Source: JALOPX01 sp041309605 (GTDB lineage Bacteria; Krumholzibacteriota; Krumholzibacteriia; Krumholzibacteriales; Krumholzibacteriaceae). From it: a stretch of DNA of 64,000 nucleotides. The stretch lies in assembly GCA_041309605.1 (NCBI GenBank), contig JBFYZH010000036.1:42971-106970 (forward strand). The letters run 5' to 3'. Below are positions 26,224 through 35,214 of this stretch, piece by piece (the stretch's first letter is position 1; each line of letters begins with the position of its first letter). Position numbers and translations under genes: made by a program. The notes under the pieces were generated by a model. That model had not been told where the DNA came from, made no database searches, and was given only the letters and a program-made list of their open reading frames with translations.

Positions 26224-28101
26224 ATGCCTCGAAAAAACGGGAACGACATTGTCGATATCGGAAAATCCAGGAAAAGCCGGTCCGGGTCGATAACCTGCTG
26301 CATGATCACGCTCGACGAGGAAGAATGCATCCGCGACGCAATCGGGAGCGTCAGGGGACTTGTCGACGAGTTGGTCGTCGTGGATACGGGATCGACGGAC
26401 GGGACCGTGGCCCTGGCCGAAAGCCTGGGCGCAAGGGTTTACCGGAAGAAATGGAACAACGATTTCAGCGATGCCAGGAACCATGCCATCGACAGGGCGA
26501 CGGGCGACTGGATATTGATACTTGACGCCGACGAGGTCATAGACGCGAGGGCGCACCGGCGGATAAAATCGCTGGTATCGGGAAACCCGGACGCCGCCTT
26601 CATGTTCGAACAATGGACCTACACGGACGATTCGGACACGTTCGGCTGGAGGAGCGCGGCTCCGGATGACGGAATGAACAGGGGCACGCTGGGGTATTTC
26701 CCCAGCCAGCAGGTGAGACTCTTCAGGAACGCCGATGCCATAAGGTACAGGGGGGAGGTGCATGAGGATGTGGAGGAATCCCTTTCCAGCCTGGCAGTGC
26801 CGATCTACAAGGCGGAAGGCGTCATCGTGCATCATTACGGGCGGCTGAAGGATTCGGACAGGGTGGACCGCAAGTACCGGATGTACCGCGACCTTGGGGA
26901 AAAGAAACTCAGGGCCAATCCGGGCAACACCAAATATATTTTCGAGCTGGCTTCCCAGCTTCTCGGCCTGGGGCACACCGAAGAATCACTCGATCAGACG
27001 GAGAATGGACTCGCGCTGAATCCGCGAAGCTGGGAATTCCTCAATCTGAAAGGCCTGGCGCTTTTGAAGCTCGGCCGCGTCGGCGAGTCCGTGGAATGTT
27101 TCCGGAAGGGCCTGGACGCGCAGAAATCCAAACCGGACCTGTACAACAACCTGGGAGTGGCCCTGATAGAGAGCAGGGACGCCGATGGCGCGCTGGAAGC
27201 CCTGAGACAAGGAATGAAATTATCGCCGGATAACGCAAATCTTCTCAGGAACGCGGCTTCGGCGTGCATTCTCAAGGGAGACAACCAGGCGGGGCTCGAT
27301 TATATAAACCGGTCCCTGGAAGTCGATCCATTCATGTCCCAGTCGCACATCATACTGGCCGAAATCATGTACAGGATGGAGGATTTCGATCTCGCGGCGG
27401 AAGCGCTGGAAAAGATAAGATTCATTCCCGGCACGGATCTGAAGGTGTATCTGAAATCCGTATTTCTTTATTCGCAGATGAAGATGACCTCTCGCGCTTC
27501 CGAGGTGGTAGGCAGGGCTCTTTCCGAATACCCGACACATGAAGGGCTGATATATCTCTCCGGCAAGATACATGAGATGAAGGACGAATTCGACAGCGCG
27601 ATAGCCATATACAGCCAGTTGCTGCTTAGAAATCCCGACAACTCGGAGATACAGAACAGCCTCGGCTGCATCCATGAAAAACGCGGGGAGTTGAAGAAAG
27701 CGCTGGCATGTTTCGAAAAGGCGTACAGGCTTTCCCCGGGCAACCTCCAGATCGAGACCAATCTCGGGATCATCCTGGGCAAATTGAACAGGGACGACGA
27801 GGCCGAACGCGAGTTAAGGACGGTTCTCGATAAGGATAAGGGCAACGGTTCGGCTCTTAACGCACTCGGATGCTTCCTTTCCAAGCGCGGCAGGTATTCC
27901 GAGGCGATCTCCATTTTCTCGCGGGCCATCGAACGGACCCCGTCGGACGTCCGGTTGTATCTCAATCTCGGCCTGGTCTGCGAAAAATTGAACATGCCGG
28001 TGAAAGCCGCCGAAATTTACGAAAAAGCCGCCGCCATCGATCCCGCCTCGGTATCGCTTGTCGAGTCGCGCCTCGAACAGCTCAGGGAAACGGTGACATG
28101 A
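26224..28101 (+). CDS. Family 2 glycosyltransferase fused to TPR repeats
   Basis: A 625-residue fusion. Residues 20-230 are a GT-A glycosyltransferase of the WaaE/KdtX-like group: MITLDEEECI, VVVDTGSTDGT, and the metal-binding LDADEV (Asp101, Asp103). From about residue 235 to the end it is a string of some ten TPR units (for example GDNQAGLDYINRSLEVDP and GRYSEAISIFSRAIERTP). Proteins of this build in flagellar clusters often glycosylate flagellin, with the TPR part holding the acceptor. That role is an inference from position, next to the flagellar operons and behind a sigma-54-like promoter. No other glycan genes are near. Confidence 0.85.
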   Translation: MPRKNGNDIVDIGKSRKSRSGSITCCMITLDEEECIRDAIGSVRGLVDELVVVDTGSTDGTVALAESLGARVYRKKWNNDFSDARNHAIDRATGDWILILDADEVIDARAHRRIKSLVSGNPDAAFMFEQWTYTDDSDTFGWRSAAPDDGMNRGTLGYFPSQQVRLFRNADAIRYRGEVHEDVEESLSSLAVPIYKAEGVIVHHYGRLKDSDRVDRKYRMYRDLGEKKLRANPGNTKYIFELASQLLGLGHTEESLDQTENGLALNPRSWEFLNLKGLALLKLGRVGESVECFRKGLDAQKSKPDLYNNLGVALIESRDADGALEALRQGMKLSPDNANLLRNAASACILKGDNQAGLDYINRSLEVDPFMSQSHIILAEIMYRMEDFDLAAEALEKIRFIPGTDLKVYLKSVFLYSQMKMTSRASEVVGRALSEYPTHEGLIYLSGKIHEMKDEFDSAIAIYSQLLLRNPDNSEIQNSLGCIHEKRGELKKALACFEKAYRLSPGNLQIETNLGIILGKLNRDDEAERELRTVLDKDKGNGSALNALGCFLSKRGRYSEAISIFSRAIERTPSDVRLYLNLGLVCEKLNMPVKAAEIYEKAAAIDPASVSLVESRLEQLRETVT

Positions 28102-28174
28102 CATTTCACGCGCTAAAGTTCCGACGGCGACGGGCGAAAATGGGGATGAGCCTGTAAATGCCGGAGTATTGCCC

Positions 28175-29683
28175 ATGAAACCTTTGGAACTGGTTCTTGT
28201 GGTGGATGATTCCAAGGTCATCCGTTCCAGGATGAAGAACATACTTGAGCGCAACGGCTACGACGTCATCCTCAGGGAGGACGGGGAAGCCGGAGTGCTG
28301 GCCGCGCTGGAGTACGGTCCGGATCTCATAATAATGGATCTTAACATGCCGCGCATGGATGGGTTTACGGCCAGTTCCATGTTGAAACGCTATCCACAGA
28401 CGCGTAACATGCCGATCGCCGTATTCACCGATGAGAACGAGACGCAGAGGAAGGTCGATTTCTTCGGGATAGGGGTCGAGGATTTCATCCTGAAAGACGC
28501 CGATGAAGCCGAAGTCACGGCGAGGGTCGGCGGGCTGCTCAGGTGGAAAAAAAACCGCGACAACCTGGCGCAGGAAAATAACAAACTCGGCAACATCATC
28601 GATATACTCAGCGATCTCGTGATCATCTTCGACACCGCAGGCAAGCTGGTCTTTTACAACAGGGCGGCGGGCCACAGATTCAGGCTGATTCCCGAACTGA
28701 TCCAGGAAAAGACGATACTTGAAATTCTTCCCGCCGCCGGGAAAGTGCGGGATCTGTGCCGGTACATAGACACAAGAGAGGAGATCCACGATCAGGAAGT
28801 GGAGATAGACCATGGAGAAACCGGAGTCAGGCACTATATGGCCGATATAAACAGGATTTACATAGGCCTGAGCGAGGATGTCGGCGGAGCGTTCATTCTC
28901 AGGGACATCACGGGGGAAAAGGAGGCCCAGCGTCTGAAAACCGAATTCTATTCGATGATGGCCCATGAAATGAGGACTCCGATCAGCGTTGTTCTCGGTT
29001 ATACGCAGTTGATACTTGACGGCAGGGCCGGAGAGATATCCGCGCTTCAGCAGGAATTTCTTCGAGGCGTCGAGGAAAAGGGGAAGGTCCTGATAAAACT
29101 GGTGAACGATTTCCTGGAAGTGTCAAGGCTCGAGAACAAGTTTATCCGGCTCGACCCGTCCGTATTCGATATCTCCATTCTGGTCACCGAGACGGTTTCG
29201 GGGATCAGGCTTCTCGCCGAGAACAAGAACATCAGCCTGACATGCGGATGCCGCGGGGTGCCGATCCTGCTGCGTGCCGACAGGGACAAACTCGAACATG
29301 TCATGATAAATCTCGTCGAGAACGCGATCAAGTACACCGAGGAAAACGGAACCGTCACGGTCAGGTGCGGCGTCGAAGACGGCGGGGCCGTGATCGAGAT
29401 CGAGGATACCGGCATCGGCATGTCCGGCGAAGAGCTGAAATTCATTTTCGACAGGTTCACAAGGGCCGGCAACGCCGAAAAAAAGAAGATCAAGGGTACC
29501 GGTCTCGGGCTCGCGATCGTCAAAGAGATCGTCGATGCGCACAAGGGCAGGATAGATGTCGAAAGTCAGGATGGCAAGGGCAGTGTTTTCCGCTTATGGA
29601 TCCCTGGCGTTGTTGAACGGCCGGATGCTCCCGCAGGAATCGTCCGCGAAGTCGAGATACCCGTTCCTGATATGCGGGAATGA
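28175..29683 (+). CDS. Receiver-PAS-histidine kinase
   Basis: Signalling protein of 502 residues. An N-terminal receiver domain (1-120) has the acidic pair Asp11/Asp12 and the phospho-acceptor Asp55. A coiled linker and a PAS domain (about 135-240, ILSDLVIIFDTAGKLVFYNRAA) follow. The dimerisation domain has MAHEMRTPISV with His264, and the ATPase domain shows NLVENAIKY, DTGIGM and GTGLGLAIV. No membrane segment, so it is cytoplasmic. A TTG at 28169 is also in frame, but GGAG at 28163 fits the ATG at 28175. It lies 73 bases after the glycosyltransferase and 206 before flgF. A link to flagellar control is possible but unproven. Confidence 0.9.
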   Translation: MKPLELVLVVDDSKVIRSRMKNILERNGYDVILREDGEAGVLAALEYGPDLIIMDLNMPRMDGFTASSMLKRYPQTRNMPIAVFTDENETQRKVDFFGIGVEDFILKDADEAEVTARVGGLLRWKKNRDNLAQENNKLGNIIDILSDLVIIFDTAGKLVFYNRAAGHRFRLIPELIQEKTILEILPAAGKVRDLCRYIDTREEIHDQEVEIDHGETGVRHYMADINRIYIGLSEDVGGAFILRDITGEKEAQRLKTEFYSMMAHEMRTPISVVLGYTQLILDGRAGEISALQQEFLRGVEEKGKVLIKLVNDFLEVSRLENKFIRLDPSVFDISILVTETVSGIRLLAENKNISLTCGCRGVPILLRADRDKLEHVMINLVENAIKYTEENGTVTVRCGVEDGGAVIEIEDTGIGMSGEELKFIFDRFTRAGNAEKKKIKGTGLGLAIVKEIVDAHKGRIDVESQDGKGSVFRLWIPGVVERPDAPAGIVREVEIPVPDMRE

Positions 29684-29689
29684 CCCGAA

Positions 29690-29705
29690 GGGGATTAATT
29701 TCCCC
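29690..29705. repeat. GGGGA-N6-TCCCC palindrome upstream of the flgF operon
   Basis: Perfect 5-base arms around TTAATT, 141 bases before the -24 element of the flgF promoter. It belongs to the set of similar palindromes at 24859, 42286, 53976, 53998 and 63497. Confidence 0.45.
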
Positions 29706-29830
29706 GCCGGGGCTGAAAAATTTTCCTTGAAATTCAGGCTGTTACCCCGGAAGAGACCCGCCACGGGCCGCGATTCATCCTCTTAAAATGTTGTTTCACA
29801 AGGCAATGGAGTTAAATCCCTGCTAGACGC

Positions 29831-29844
29831 GGGACTAAAGTCCC
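29831..29844. repeat. Inverted repeat GGGACT-AA-AGTCCC next to the flgF promoter
   Basis: Perfect 6-base arms with a 2-base centre, ending 2 bases before the -24 region. It could be an operator or a stray repetitive palindrome. I saw no second copy in the window. Confidence 0.4.
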
Positions 29845-29845
29845 A

Positions 29846-29861
29846 CGGGCATGTCTCTTGC
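29846..29861 (+). promoter_or_regulatory. Sigma-54 promoter of the flgF-csrA operon
   Basis: GGGCATG-N4-TTGCC: the invariant GG and GC are exactly 10 bases apart. The transcript would start near 29873, only about 17 bases before the flgF ATG, leaving just room for its GGAGG site. Confidence 0.6.
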
Positions 29862-29889
29862 CGTTGGGGATGCAGTATGGAGGAATACG

Positions 29890-30588
29890 ATGCTTAAAGG
29901 TATTTCGATTGCGGCTAACGCCATGAAAAATCAGACCGCGAGAAACGACATGATCGCCAACAATCTGGCCAATGTCGATACGACGGGGTTCAAAAAGGAT
30001 ATCGCCTTGTTCCAGCTCGGGAAAACCGGCGGGGGACAACCCGACACAACCGTTCGCCTTGTCACGGCCCATGAACAGGGTCCGCTGACCCGTACCGAAA
30101 GAGCCCTCGACCTGGCCATACAGGGCGACGGTTTCTTCGTCGTTGAAACAGAAGATGGGGAAAGATACACAAGGGCCGGTTCGTTCGTCGTCACGCCGGA
30201 AGGCCACCTCGCGACAATCGATGGCAACAAGGTGTCCGGCGCGGCGGCAATTCCTCCGGGCGAGATCGAGGTGTCCAGAGAAGGTAACATCAGCGTGAAC
30301 GGAGTCGATGCGGGGCAGATCGGGGTCGTAACGTTTGAGGACGCGACAAGGCTTGAAAAAACCGGATCGGGGCTCTTCGCTGCACCGGACGATATGTCCT
30401 CGTCGGAGATGCCCGAGGAGGAACGCTTCATATTGTCGGGATTTCTCGAGAACAGCAACGTCGAGGTGATAACGGAGATGACAGACATGATTACCGCGCT
30501 CAAAGCCTACGAGATATCCCAGAAAGCGCTTAAATCGGAGGATGAGATACTTCACCTGCTGATAAGTACGGTCGGCAAGACGGGATAA
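29890..30588 (+). CDS. flgF: Flagellar proximal rod protein FlgF
   Basis: Forms part of the flagellar rod that crosses the periplasm. It has 232 residues, near the usual 240-250. The N-terminal rod motif is ARNDMIANNLANVDTTGFKK. The middle has GDGFFVVETEDGERYTRAGSF, and the C-terminus has the paired helix GFLENSNVEVITEMTDMITALKAYE. The frame is open to 29851, inside the promoter; the ATG at 29890 has GGAGG upstream and is the real start. It leads an 11-gene operon and is followed by flgG, its usual neighbour. FlgF rather than FlgG is chosen for its shorter length and position. Confidence 0.92.
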   Translation: MLKGISIAANAMKNQTARNDMIANNLANVDTTGFKKDIALFQLGKTGGGQPDTTVRLVTAHEQGPLTRTERALDLAIQGDGFFVVETEDGERYTRAGSFVVTPEGHLATIDGNKVSGAAAIPPGEIEVSREGNISVNGVDAGQIGVVTFEDATRLEKTGSGLFAAPDDMSSSEMPEEERFILSGFLENSNVEVITEMTDMITALKAYEISQKALKSEDEILHLLISTVGKTG

Positions 30589-30663
30589 ATCAATGACGTC
30601 GATCAATGCGGGATATTTATACATGAACCGGCCGTGCGCCGGAGACAGGAAAGCGAGGTCGAT

Positions 30664-31452
30664 ATGATCAGGGCTCTTTCGACCGCATCGTCTGGCATGC
30701 AGTCACAGCAGGTATTCATCGATAATATCGCGAACAACCTGGCAAACGTGAACACGCCGGGTTTCAAGAAGTCGCGTGTTGAATTCCAGGATCTTCTATA
30801 CGAGCGCGTCGGGCCGGTGGGCGCCTCCAGGATGACCGGTTCGGCCGACCCGGTGTTCAGCCAGATCGGCCACGGTGTTCGCCTTGCCGCCACCACGAAA
30901 ATATATAACCAGGGCGCTTCGCAGAGTACGGAAAACCCGATGGACATGATGATAGACGGAGACGGGTTCTTCCAGATCCTTCTTCCCGACGGGACTTTCG
31001 CCTATACGCGCGACGGAGCGTTAAAGCTCGATTCAGACGGGAACATTGTGACTTCGTCCGGGTTCCAGGTCGAACCGGCCATCAGCCTGCCGCGCGAAAC
31101 CACCGACCTGATGATAGCGGGCGACGGGATCGTGTCGGTGCTTCTTCAGTCGGAACAGGAACCGGCCGAACTGGGCCGTTTCGAACTGGTCCGCTTTCAG
31201 AATCCGGCCGGACTCAGGAACATAGGCCATAACCTCTATGCCGAAACGGTGGCGAGCGGCCCCGCGATACTGGGAAACCCCGGTGAAGAAGGGATCGGCA
31301 CCATCCAGATGGGGTTCCTGGAGATGAGCAACGTGAGCGTGATAGAGGAAATGATAGGCATGATAACCGCCCAGAGGGCGTACGAGATAAATTCCAAGGC
31401 TGTAAAGACATCGGAAGAGATGCTCGGCATCGCGGCCAATCTCAAGAGGTAA
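30664..31452 (+). CDS. flgG: Flagellar distal rod protein FlgG
   Basis: Builds the distal rod. The protein has 262 residues, the standard length. The N-terminus starts MIRALSTASSGM and continues to NIANNLANVNTPGFKKSRVEFQDLLYE, the FlgG signature. The C-terminus has MGFLEMSNVSVIEEMIGMITAQRAYEINSKAV. The frame is open to 30634; the ATG at 30664 has GAGG 6 bases upstream. It ends 9 bases before flgA. Confidence 0.96.
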   Translation: MIRALSTASSGMQSQQVFIDNIANNLANVNTPGFKKSRVEFQDLLYERVGPVGASRMTGSADPVFSQIGHGVRLAATTKIYNQGASQSTENPMDMMIDGDGFFQILLPDGTFAYTRDGALKLDSDGNIVTSSGFQVEPAISLPRETTDLMIAGDGIVSVLLQSEQEPAELGRFELVRFQNPAGLRNIGHNLYAETVASGPAILGNPGEEGIGTIQMGFLEMSNVSVIEEMIGMITAQRAYEINSKAVKTSEEMLGIAANLKR

Positions 31453-31461
31453 AGCGGGAAG

Positions 31462-32424
31462 ATGAGCAAGATGACTTACATGACGGCGTCCATTGTTTCA
31501 GCGGCGCTGCTGCTCGCGCCGGGCGAATGCGGGGCGGCGGTGCTGACGCTTCGCGAATCCATCGAAACGGAAAGCGACACGGTCAGACTTTCCGATATAG
31601 TTCTGGAGGATCTCGCAGGCATCGAGGACGTTGTACTCATCGACAGCCCTCCGTGGGGCTCCAAGAAGAACCTGTCGCGCAACTTCGTCGCCAGCCGCCT
31701 CAGGAATCGGGACGTGGAAATTCACGGGCCGATCGGCGTGATCGTCACAAGGAAGATGCTGGAGAAAAGCGCCGAGATACAGTCCGCGCTCGGCGAAAAA
31801 CTACGCGGGATGTTCGCTCAGTCCAGGTGGAATGAAACCGGCGGCAAGCTGGAGCTTGAATTCAGGAATTTTCCCGCGAGTCTGCCGGTGCCTCCCGGCG
31901 AAGTCACCATCGAATGCGAACTTCCGGCCAACATATCGAGCTATCAGGTCGTCTCCTTCACCGTCACGACCGGGTCCGGTTTCAACAGGCGCTTTTCGAC
32001 CGGCTGCCTGTTTCACCTGATGGCCGACTGCGCAGTCGCCACCAGGGATATCGGAAGGCGGGAAACGGTGGCCGAGGCGGATATCGAGTGGGCGGAGATG
32101 GACATGGCCTCGTGCTACGGGATGCCGGTCACCGAGAAGACGGATATCCTGGGCATGAGGGTCGACCGCTACGTTAAAAAGGGAAGTGTCATATCCCTGG
32201 ACGCCGTCGAAAGGATACCCGAGGTGATGAAAGGGGAGGCCGTGATTCTCCAGGTATCGAAGGGTCTCATGGTGGTCAGCGCGTGGGGCGTGTCGCTGGA
32301 AGACGGATACAGGGGCGACATGATCCTGGTCAGGAACAGCGCTTCGGGGAAAATCGATAAATATGAAGTCGTCGACAAGGGAAAGGTTTCCCCCCTGTCC
32401 GCCGGCTCGAGGGAGGGCAGATGA
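31462..32424 (+). CDS. flgA: Flagellar P-ring assembly chaperone FlgA
   Basis: Periplasmic chaperone that helps FlgI form the P-ring. It has 320 residues, longer than the E. coli protein (about 220) because of an added N-terminal region of about 100 residues. A signal peptide (about 1-24) is present. The C-terminal SAF domain is clear: ATRDIGRRETVAEADIEWAEM, GMRVDRYVKKGSVISLDAVE, and GEAVILQVSKGLMVVSAWG. Its stop overlaps the flgH start (ATGATG), which implies coupled translation. Confidence 0.9.
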   Translation: MSKMTYMTASIVSAALLLAPGECGAAVLTLRESIETESDTVRLSDIVLEDLAGIEDVVLIDSPPWGSKKNLSRNFVASRLRNRDVEIHGPIGVIVTRKMLEKSAEIQSALGEKLRGMFAQSRWNETGGKLELEFRNFPASLPVPPGEVTIECELPANISSYQVVSFTVTTGSGFNRRFSTGCLFHLMADCAVATRDIGRRETVAEADIEWAEMDMASCYGMPVTEKTDILGMRVDRYVKKGSVISLDAVERIPEVMKGEAVILQVSKGLMVVSAWGVSLEDGYRGDMILVRNSASGKIDKYEVVDKGKVSPLSAGSREGR

Positions 32425-32996
32425 TGGCGGGGAGAATGTTTACGGCAGCCATGATACTGGTCCTGATGTCCGGAGCATCGAACGCGCAGCGTCCTCTCTG
32501 GGACGAGGAAGGATCGTTGTACTCCAATCTCAAGGCCTTCAGGGTGGGGGACGTCGTCACGGTCATCATTCAGGAGCAGTCCTCGGCGGAGAGCAGCGCG
32601 AAAACGGACACGAAGGTACAGGGCGAATCGAAGGCTGGGCCGGGTATCGGCACTCTCGATTTTATTTCCCTGTGGGGTCTGACGAACGAGTCCAAGTACA
32701 AGGGAGACGCCAAAACATCCAGGTCGGGACAGCTCGCCGCCCGCATCACGGTCAAGATCTCGGGGATATTGGAAAACGGGGATTATCTGGTCGAGGGAAA
32801 CAGGGAAGTGAATATAAACGGCGAAAGGGAAAGGATCACCCTGAGCGGAGTGATCAGACCCAGGGATATCAATTCCGACAACACGATACTCTCGACATAC
32901 GTGGCCGATGCCAGGATAATGTACGACGGCAAGGGGCACATCGATTCGGGGCACGAACCCGGGATAATAACCAAGATCATCAACTGGTTTTTTTAG
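32421..32996 (+). CDS. flgH: Flagellar L-ring protein FlgH
   Basis: Outer-membrane L-ring of the flagellum. It has 191 residues, a little shorter than the usual 220-230. The family core shows RVGDVVTVIIQE, a long Ser/Lys-rich loop, ITVKISGILENGDYLVEGNREV and SGVIRPRDINSDNTILSTYVADARI, ending DSGHEPGIITKIINWFF. The signal peptide ends SNA and has no cysteine, so this FlgH is not a lipoprotein, unlike the enterobacterial one. Its presence requires an outer membrane. Confidence 0.94.
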   Translation: MMAGRMFTAAMILVLMSGASNAQRPLWDEEGSLYSNLKAFRVGDVVTVIIQEQSSAESSAKTDTKVQGESKAGPGIGTLDFISLWGLTNESKYKGDAKTSRSGQLAARITVKISGILENGDYLVEGNREVNINGERERITLSGVIRPRDINSDNTILSTYVADARIMYDGKGHIDSGHEPGIITKIINWFF

Positions 32997-33009
32997 GAGG
33001 AAGAGCGAA

Positions 33010-34143
33010 TTGCCGCGATTTCTTGAAAACAATAACGGGTGTTTCCGGATGATAACGGCCGCCATCATCGTTCTGGCCGTTCTTCCTCCCGCCGGAGCGT
33101 CGTGTACCGTCCGGGTCAAGGATGTCGCCAGCGTGGCGGGTACAAACGATATCCAGCTGATCGGCTACGGCCTGATAGTCGGTCTCGGCGGGACGGGTGA
33201 CGGCAACAAGAGCGCATTCACGGTCAATTCGATAGTAAGCATGCTCGAAAAACTCGGCATTACCGTTTCGCCCGAGGAAATAAAGGTGAAAAATGTTGCG
33301 GCCGTGGTGGTTACGGCTGAACTTCCCCCGTTCACCGCGCTCGGGACGAGGATCGACGTCACCGTATCGTCCCTCGGCGACGCAAGCAGTCTCGAAGGCG
33401 GCCAGCTCCTGCTGGCGCCTCTCAGGGCTTACGACGGCGTGACCTACGCGGTGGCCCAGGGAGCGGTCTCGATAGGAGGCTTCAATATCGACGCAGGTGC
33501 GGGAAATGTTTTCAGGAGAAATCATTCCACAGTCGGAAGGGTTCCTGAAGGGGCCATAATCAAAAGGCAGCCGGAAGGCGAAGTCGTCACCGACAACAAG
33601 TTCATACTGACTCTCGACGATCCCGATTATCAGTCGGTGACGAATATCGCCGAGCAGATAAACAATACCTTCAGGATGAAGCTGGCGTCGGCGCTTAATT
33701 CGAAATCCGTGGAAGTCAGCGTGCCTCCGGAATACAGGCTGAATCCGGTGGCGTTCATAGCGAATGTGGGAAGGATGGAAGTCGCGCTCGATATCACGGC
33801 GCGGGTGGTCATAAACGAAAGGACCGGCACGGTCGTCATAGGCGGGGAAGTTGAGATAGACGAAGTCGCGATCGCGCACGGGAATCTCCAGGTGGAGATA
33901 AGGGCGAGTTACGCGGTGAGCCAGCCGATGGCGTTCGGCGACGGCGAATCCGTCGTCGTGCCTGAAATAGAGACCAAGGTCGAGGACAAGGAGGCAAGGC
34001 TGTTTGCGCTGAGGGAATCCAACACGGTGAGCGACATAGCCGCCGCCCTTAACGAACTCGGCATCACTCCAAGGGACATGGTGGCCATCTTCCAGGCTTT
34101 GAAAAGGGCCGGTGCGTTGAGGGCCGAACTCGTGATCATGTAA
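33010..34143 (+). CDS. flgI: Flagellar P-ring protein FlgI
   Basis: Periplasmic P-ring around the rod. It has 377 residues, normal. After a signal peptide, the mature protein starts with RVKDVASVAGTNDIQLIGYGLIVGLGGTGDG, the strongest family motif. The C-terminus has GITPRDMVAIFQALKRAGALRAELVIM. The start is TTG at 33010 with a strong AGGAGGAAGAG site just before; the ATG at 33049 has none. It is followed 16 bases later by flgJ. Confidence 0.97.
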   Translation: MPRFLENNNGCFRMITAAIIVLAVLPPAGASCTVRVKDVASVAGTNDIQLIGYGLIVGLGGTGDGNKSAFTVNSIVSMLEKLGITVSPEEIKVKNVAAVVVTAELPPFTALGTRIDVTVSSLGDASSLEGGQLLLAPLRAYDGVTYAVAQGAVSIGGFNIDAGAGNVFRRNHSTVGRVPEGAIIKRQPEGEVVTDNKFILTLDDPDYQSVTNIAEQINNTFRMKLASALNSKSVEVSVPPEYRLNPVAFIANVGRMEVALDITARVVINERTGTVVIGGEVEIDEVAIAHGNLQVEIRASYAVSQPMAFGDGESVVVPEIETKVEDKEARLFALRESNTVSDIAAALNELGITPRDMVAIFQALKRAGALRAELVIM

Positions 34144-34159
34144 AGGACTGGAGCCTGAC

Positions 34160-34645
34160 TTGAAAATACAATCCGAGATTTCCGCCGGATCGGCCGGCAC
34201 CACGAATGGGGACGGGCGCGATCTCAAGAAACTGGAGAAGGCGGCGAGGGATTTCGAATCGATCCTCATCGGCCAGTTCTTCAAGCTCATGCATTCGACG
34301 GTGGGAGACGAGGGTGCGATCGAAAAATCATTTCCCCGCAAATTGTACGAGGAGATGATGCAGGACGAGTTCGCCAGGGAATTCTCCGGCCAGGGAGGGT
34401 TCAACCTGCAGAAGGTTCTCGTGGAAAGATACACTTCCGGCAAACCGGCGGAAGTCGACGCGAATCGCCATCTGCCCGTGGTCGAGGATGCGAAGTCGTT
34501 GAAGAGGCCGGAGGAAGGGTTCAGGGGACAAACGGCCGGATTCGGTCCCCTGCGGCACAGGATGAATCACGGAAAGATAAGTGGAAAAGAATACATGCAG
34601 TTGCAGGGCGACGGTGCGGTCGCCGGGGATGAGCGAAAAAAGTAA
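34160..34645 (+). CDS. flgJ: Rod-binding protein FlgJ, without peptidoglycan hydrolase domain
   Basis: Cap or scaffold for rod assembly. It has 161 residues. The rod-binding domain is clear: KLEKAARDFESILIGQFFKLMHSTV and KLYEEMMQDEFAREFSGQGGFNLQKVL. The muramidase half found in E. coli FlgJ (about 150 residues) is absent; the C-terminal 55 residues are a low-complexity tail. This short form is common outside Gammaproteobacteria. The start is TTG with GGAG upstream. Confidence 0.88.
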   Translation: MKIQSEISAGSAGTTNGDGRDLKKLEKAARDFESILIGQFFKLMHSTVGDEGAIEKSFPRKLYEEMMQDEFAREFSGQGGFNLQKVLVERYTSGKPAEVDANRHLPVVEDAKSLKRPEEGFRGQTAGFGPLRHRMNHGKISGKEYMQLQGDGAVAGDERKK

Positions 34646-34655
34646 GGAGAGCGCA

Positions 34656-35189
34656 ATGGCTGTGAGAATTCTGCAGACGGAAGATATGGAAGACAGGGTG
34701 TTGTCCCTGTGCGAGATTATGAAAAACGAGACCGAGGTATGCAGGGAGTTGCTGGATCTTTCCAACGCCGAGCAGGAATACCTCATTAAGAGCGATATCG
34801 ACAGCCTTGCGCGCAATACCGACAGGATGAAGGCGGTGATCGAGAACCTGAAGCAAAGCCAGGCGTCGAGACACAGGTACATGGATGAAATCGCCTCCGA
34901 AATGGATATCGCCGTGGATGCGATGACGATAAAAACGATAAGGACCCTGGTGAAGTCCGACCTGTCCGAAAAGCTCCATAAAACCAGCCGGGAGCTGATG
35001 AAGATAGGGGAAAGGCTTTATCGGGCCAACCATAACACGGTTTATCTGATCGACTTCTCACTCGAGCTTCTCGATCAGCAGAACAGACTATGGGCCGAGC
35101 TTGTATCCGATAAAAAGGAAGGGTACGCCGAGAAGGGGAACAAGCCCGGCGCGCACACGTACCCGCTTATCGTCGAAAAAAAGGTCTGA
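34656..35189 (+). CDS. flgN: FlgN-like chaperone
   Basis: Probable export chaperone for the hook-filament junction proteins FlgK and FlgL, which are encoded next. It has 177 residues and is almost wholly helical (CEIMKNETEVCRELLDLSNAEQEYLIKSDIDSL matches the FlgN plan). The ATG at 34656 follows AAGGAG; the frame is open to 34581 within flgJ. Sequence identity in this family is low, so the call rests on length, helical pattern and position between flgJ and flgK. Confidence 0.8.
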   Translation: MAVRILQTEDMEDRVLSLCEIMKNETEVCRELLDLSNAEQEYLIKSDIDSLARNTDRMKAVIENLKQSQASRHRYMDEIASEMDIAVDAMTIKTIRTLVKSDLSEKLHKTSRELMKIGERLYRANHNTVYLIDFSLELLDQQNRLWAELVSDKKEGYAEKGNKPGAHTYPLIVEKKV

Positions 35190-35214
35190 GGAATCCTTTC
35201 CGAGGGAGTCGTTG

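Noticed and set aside
32980..34443. 487-codon open frame antisense to flgI-flgJ
   Set aside because: Shadow of a conserved gene; no domain.
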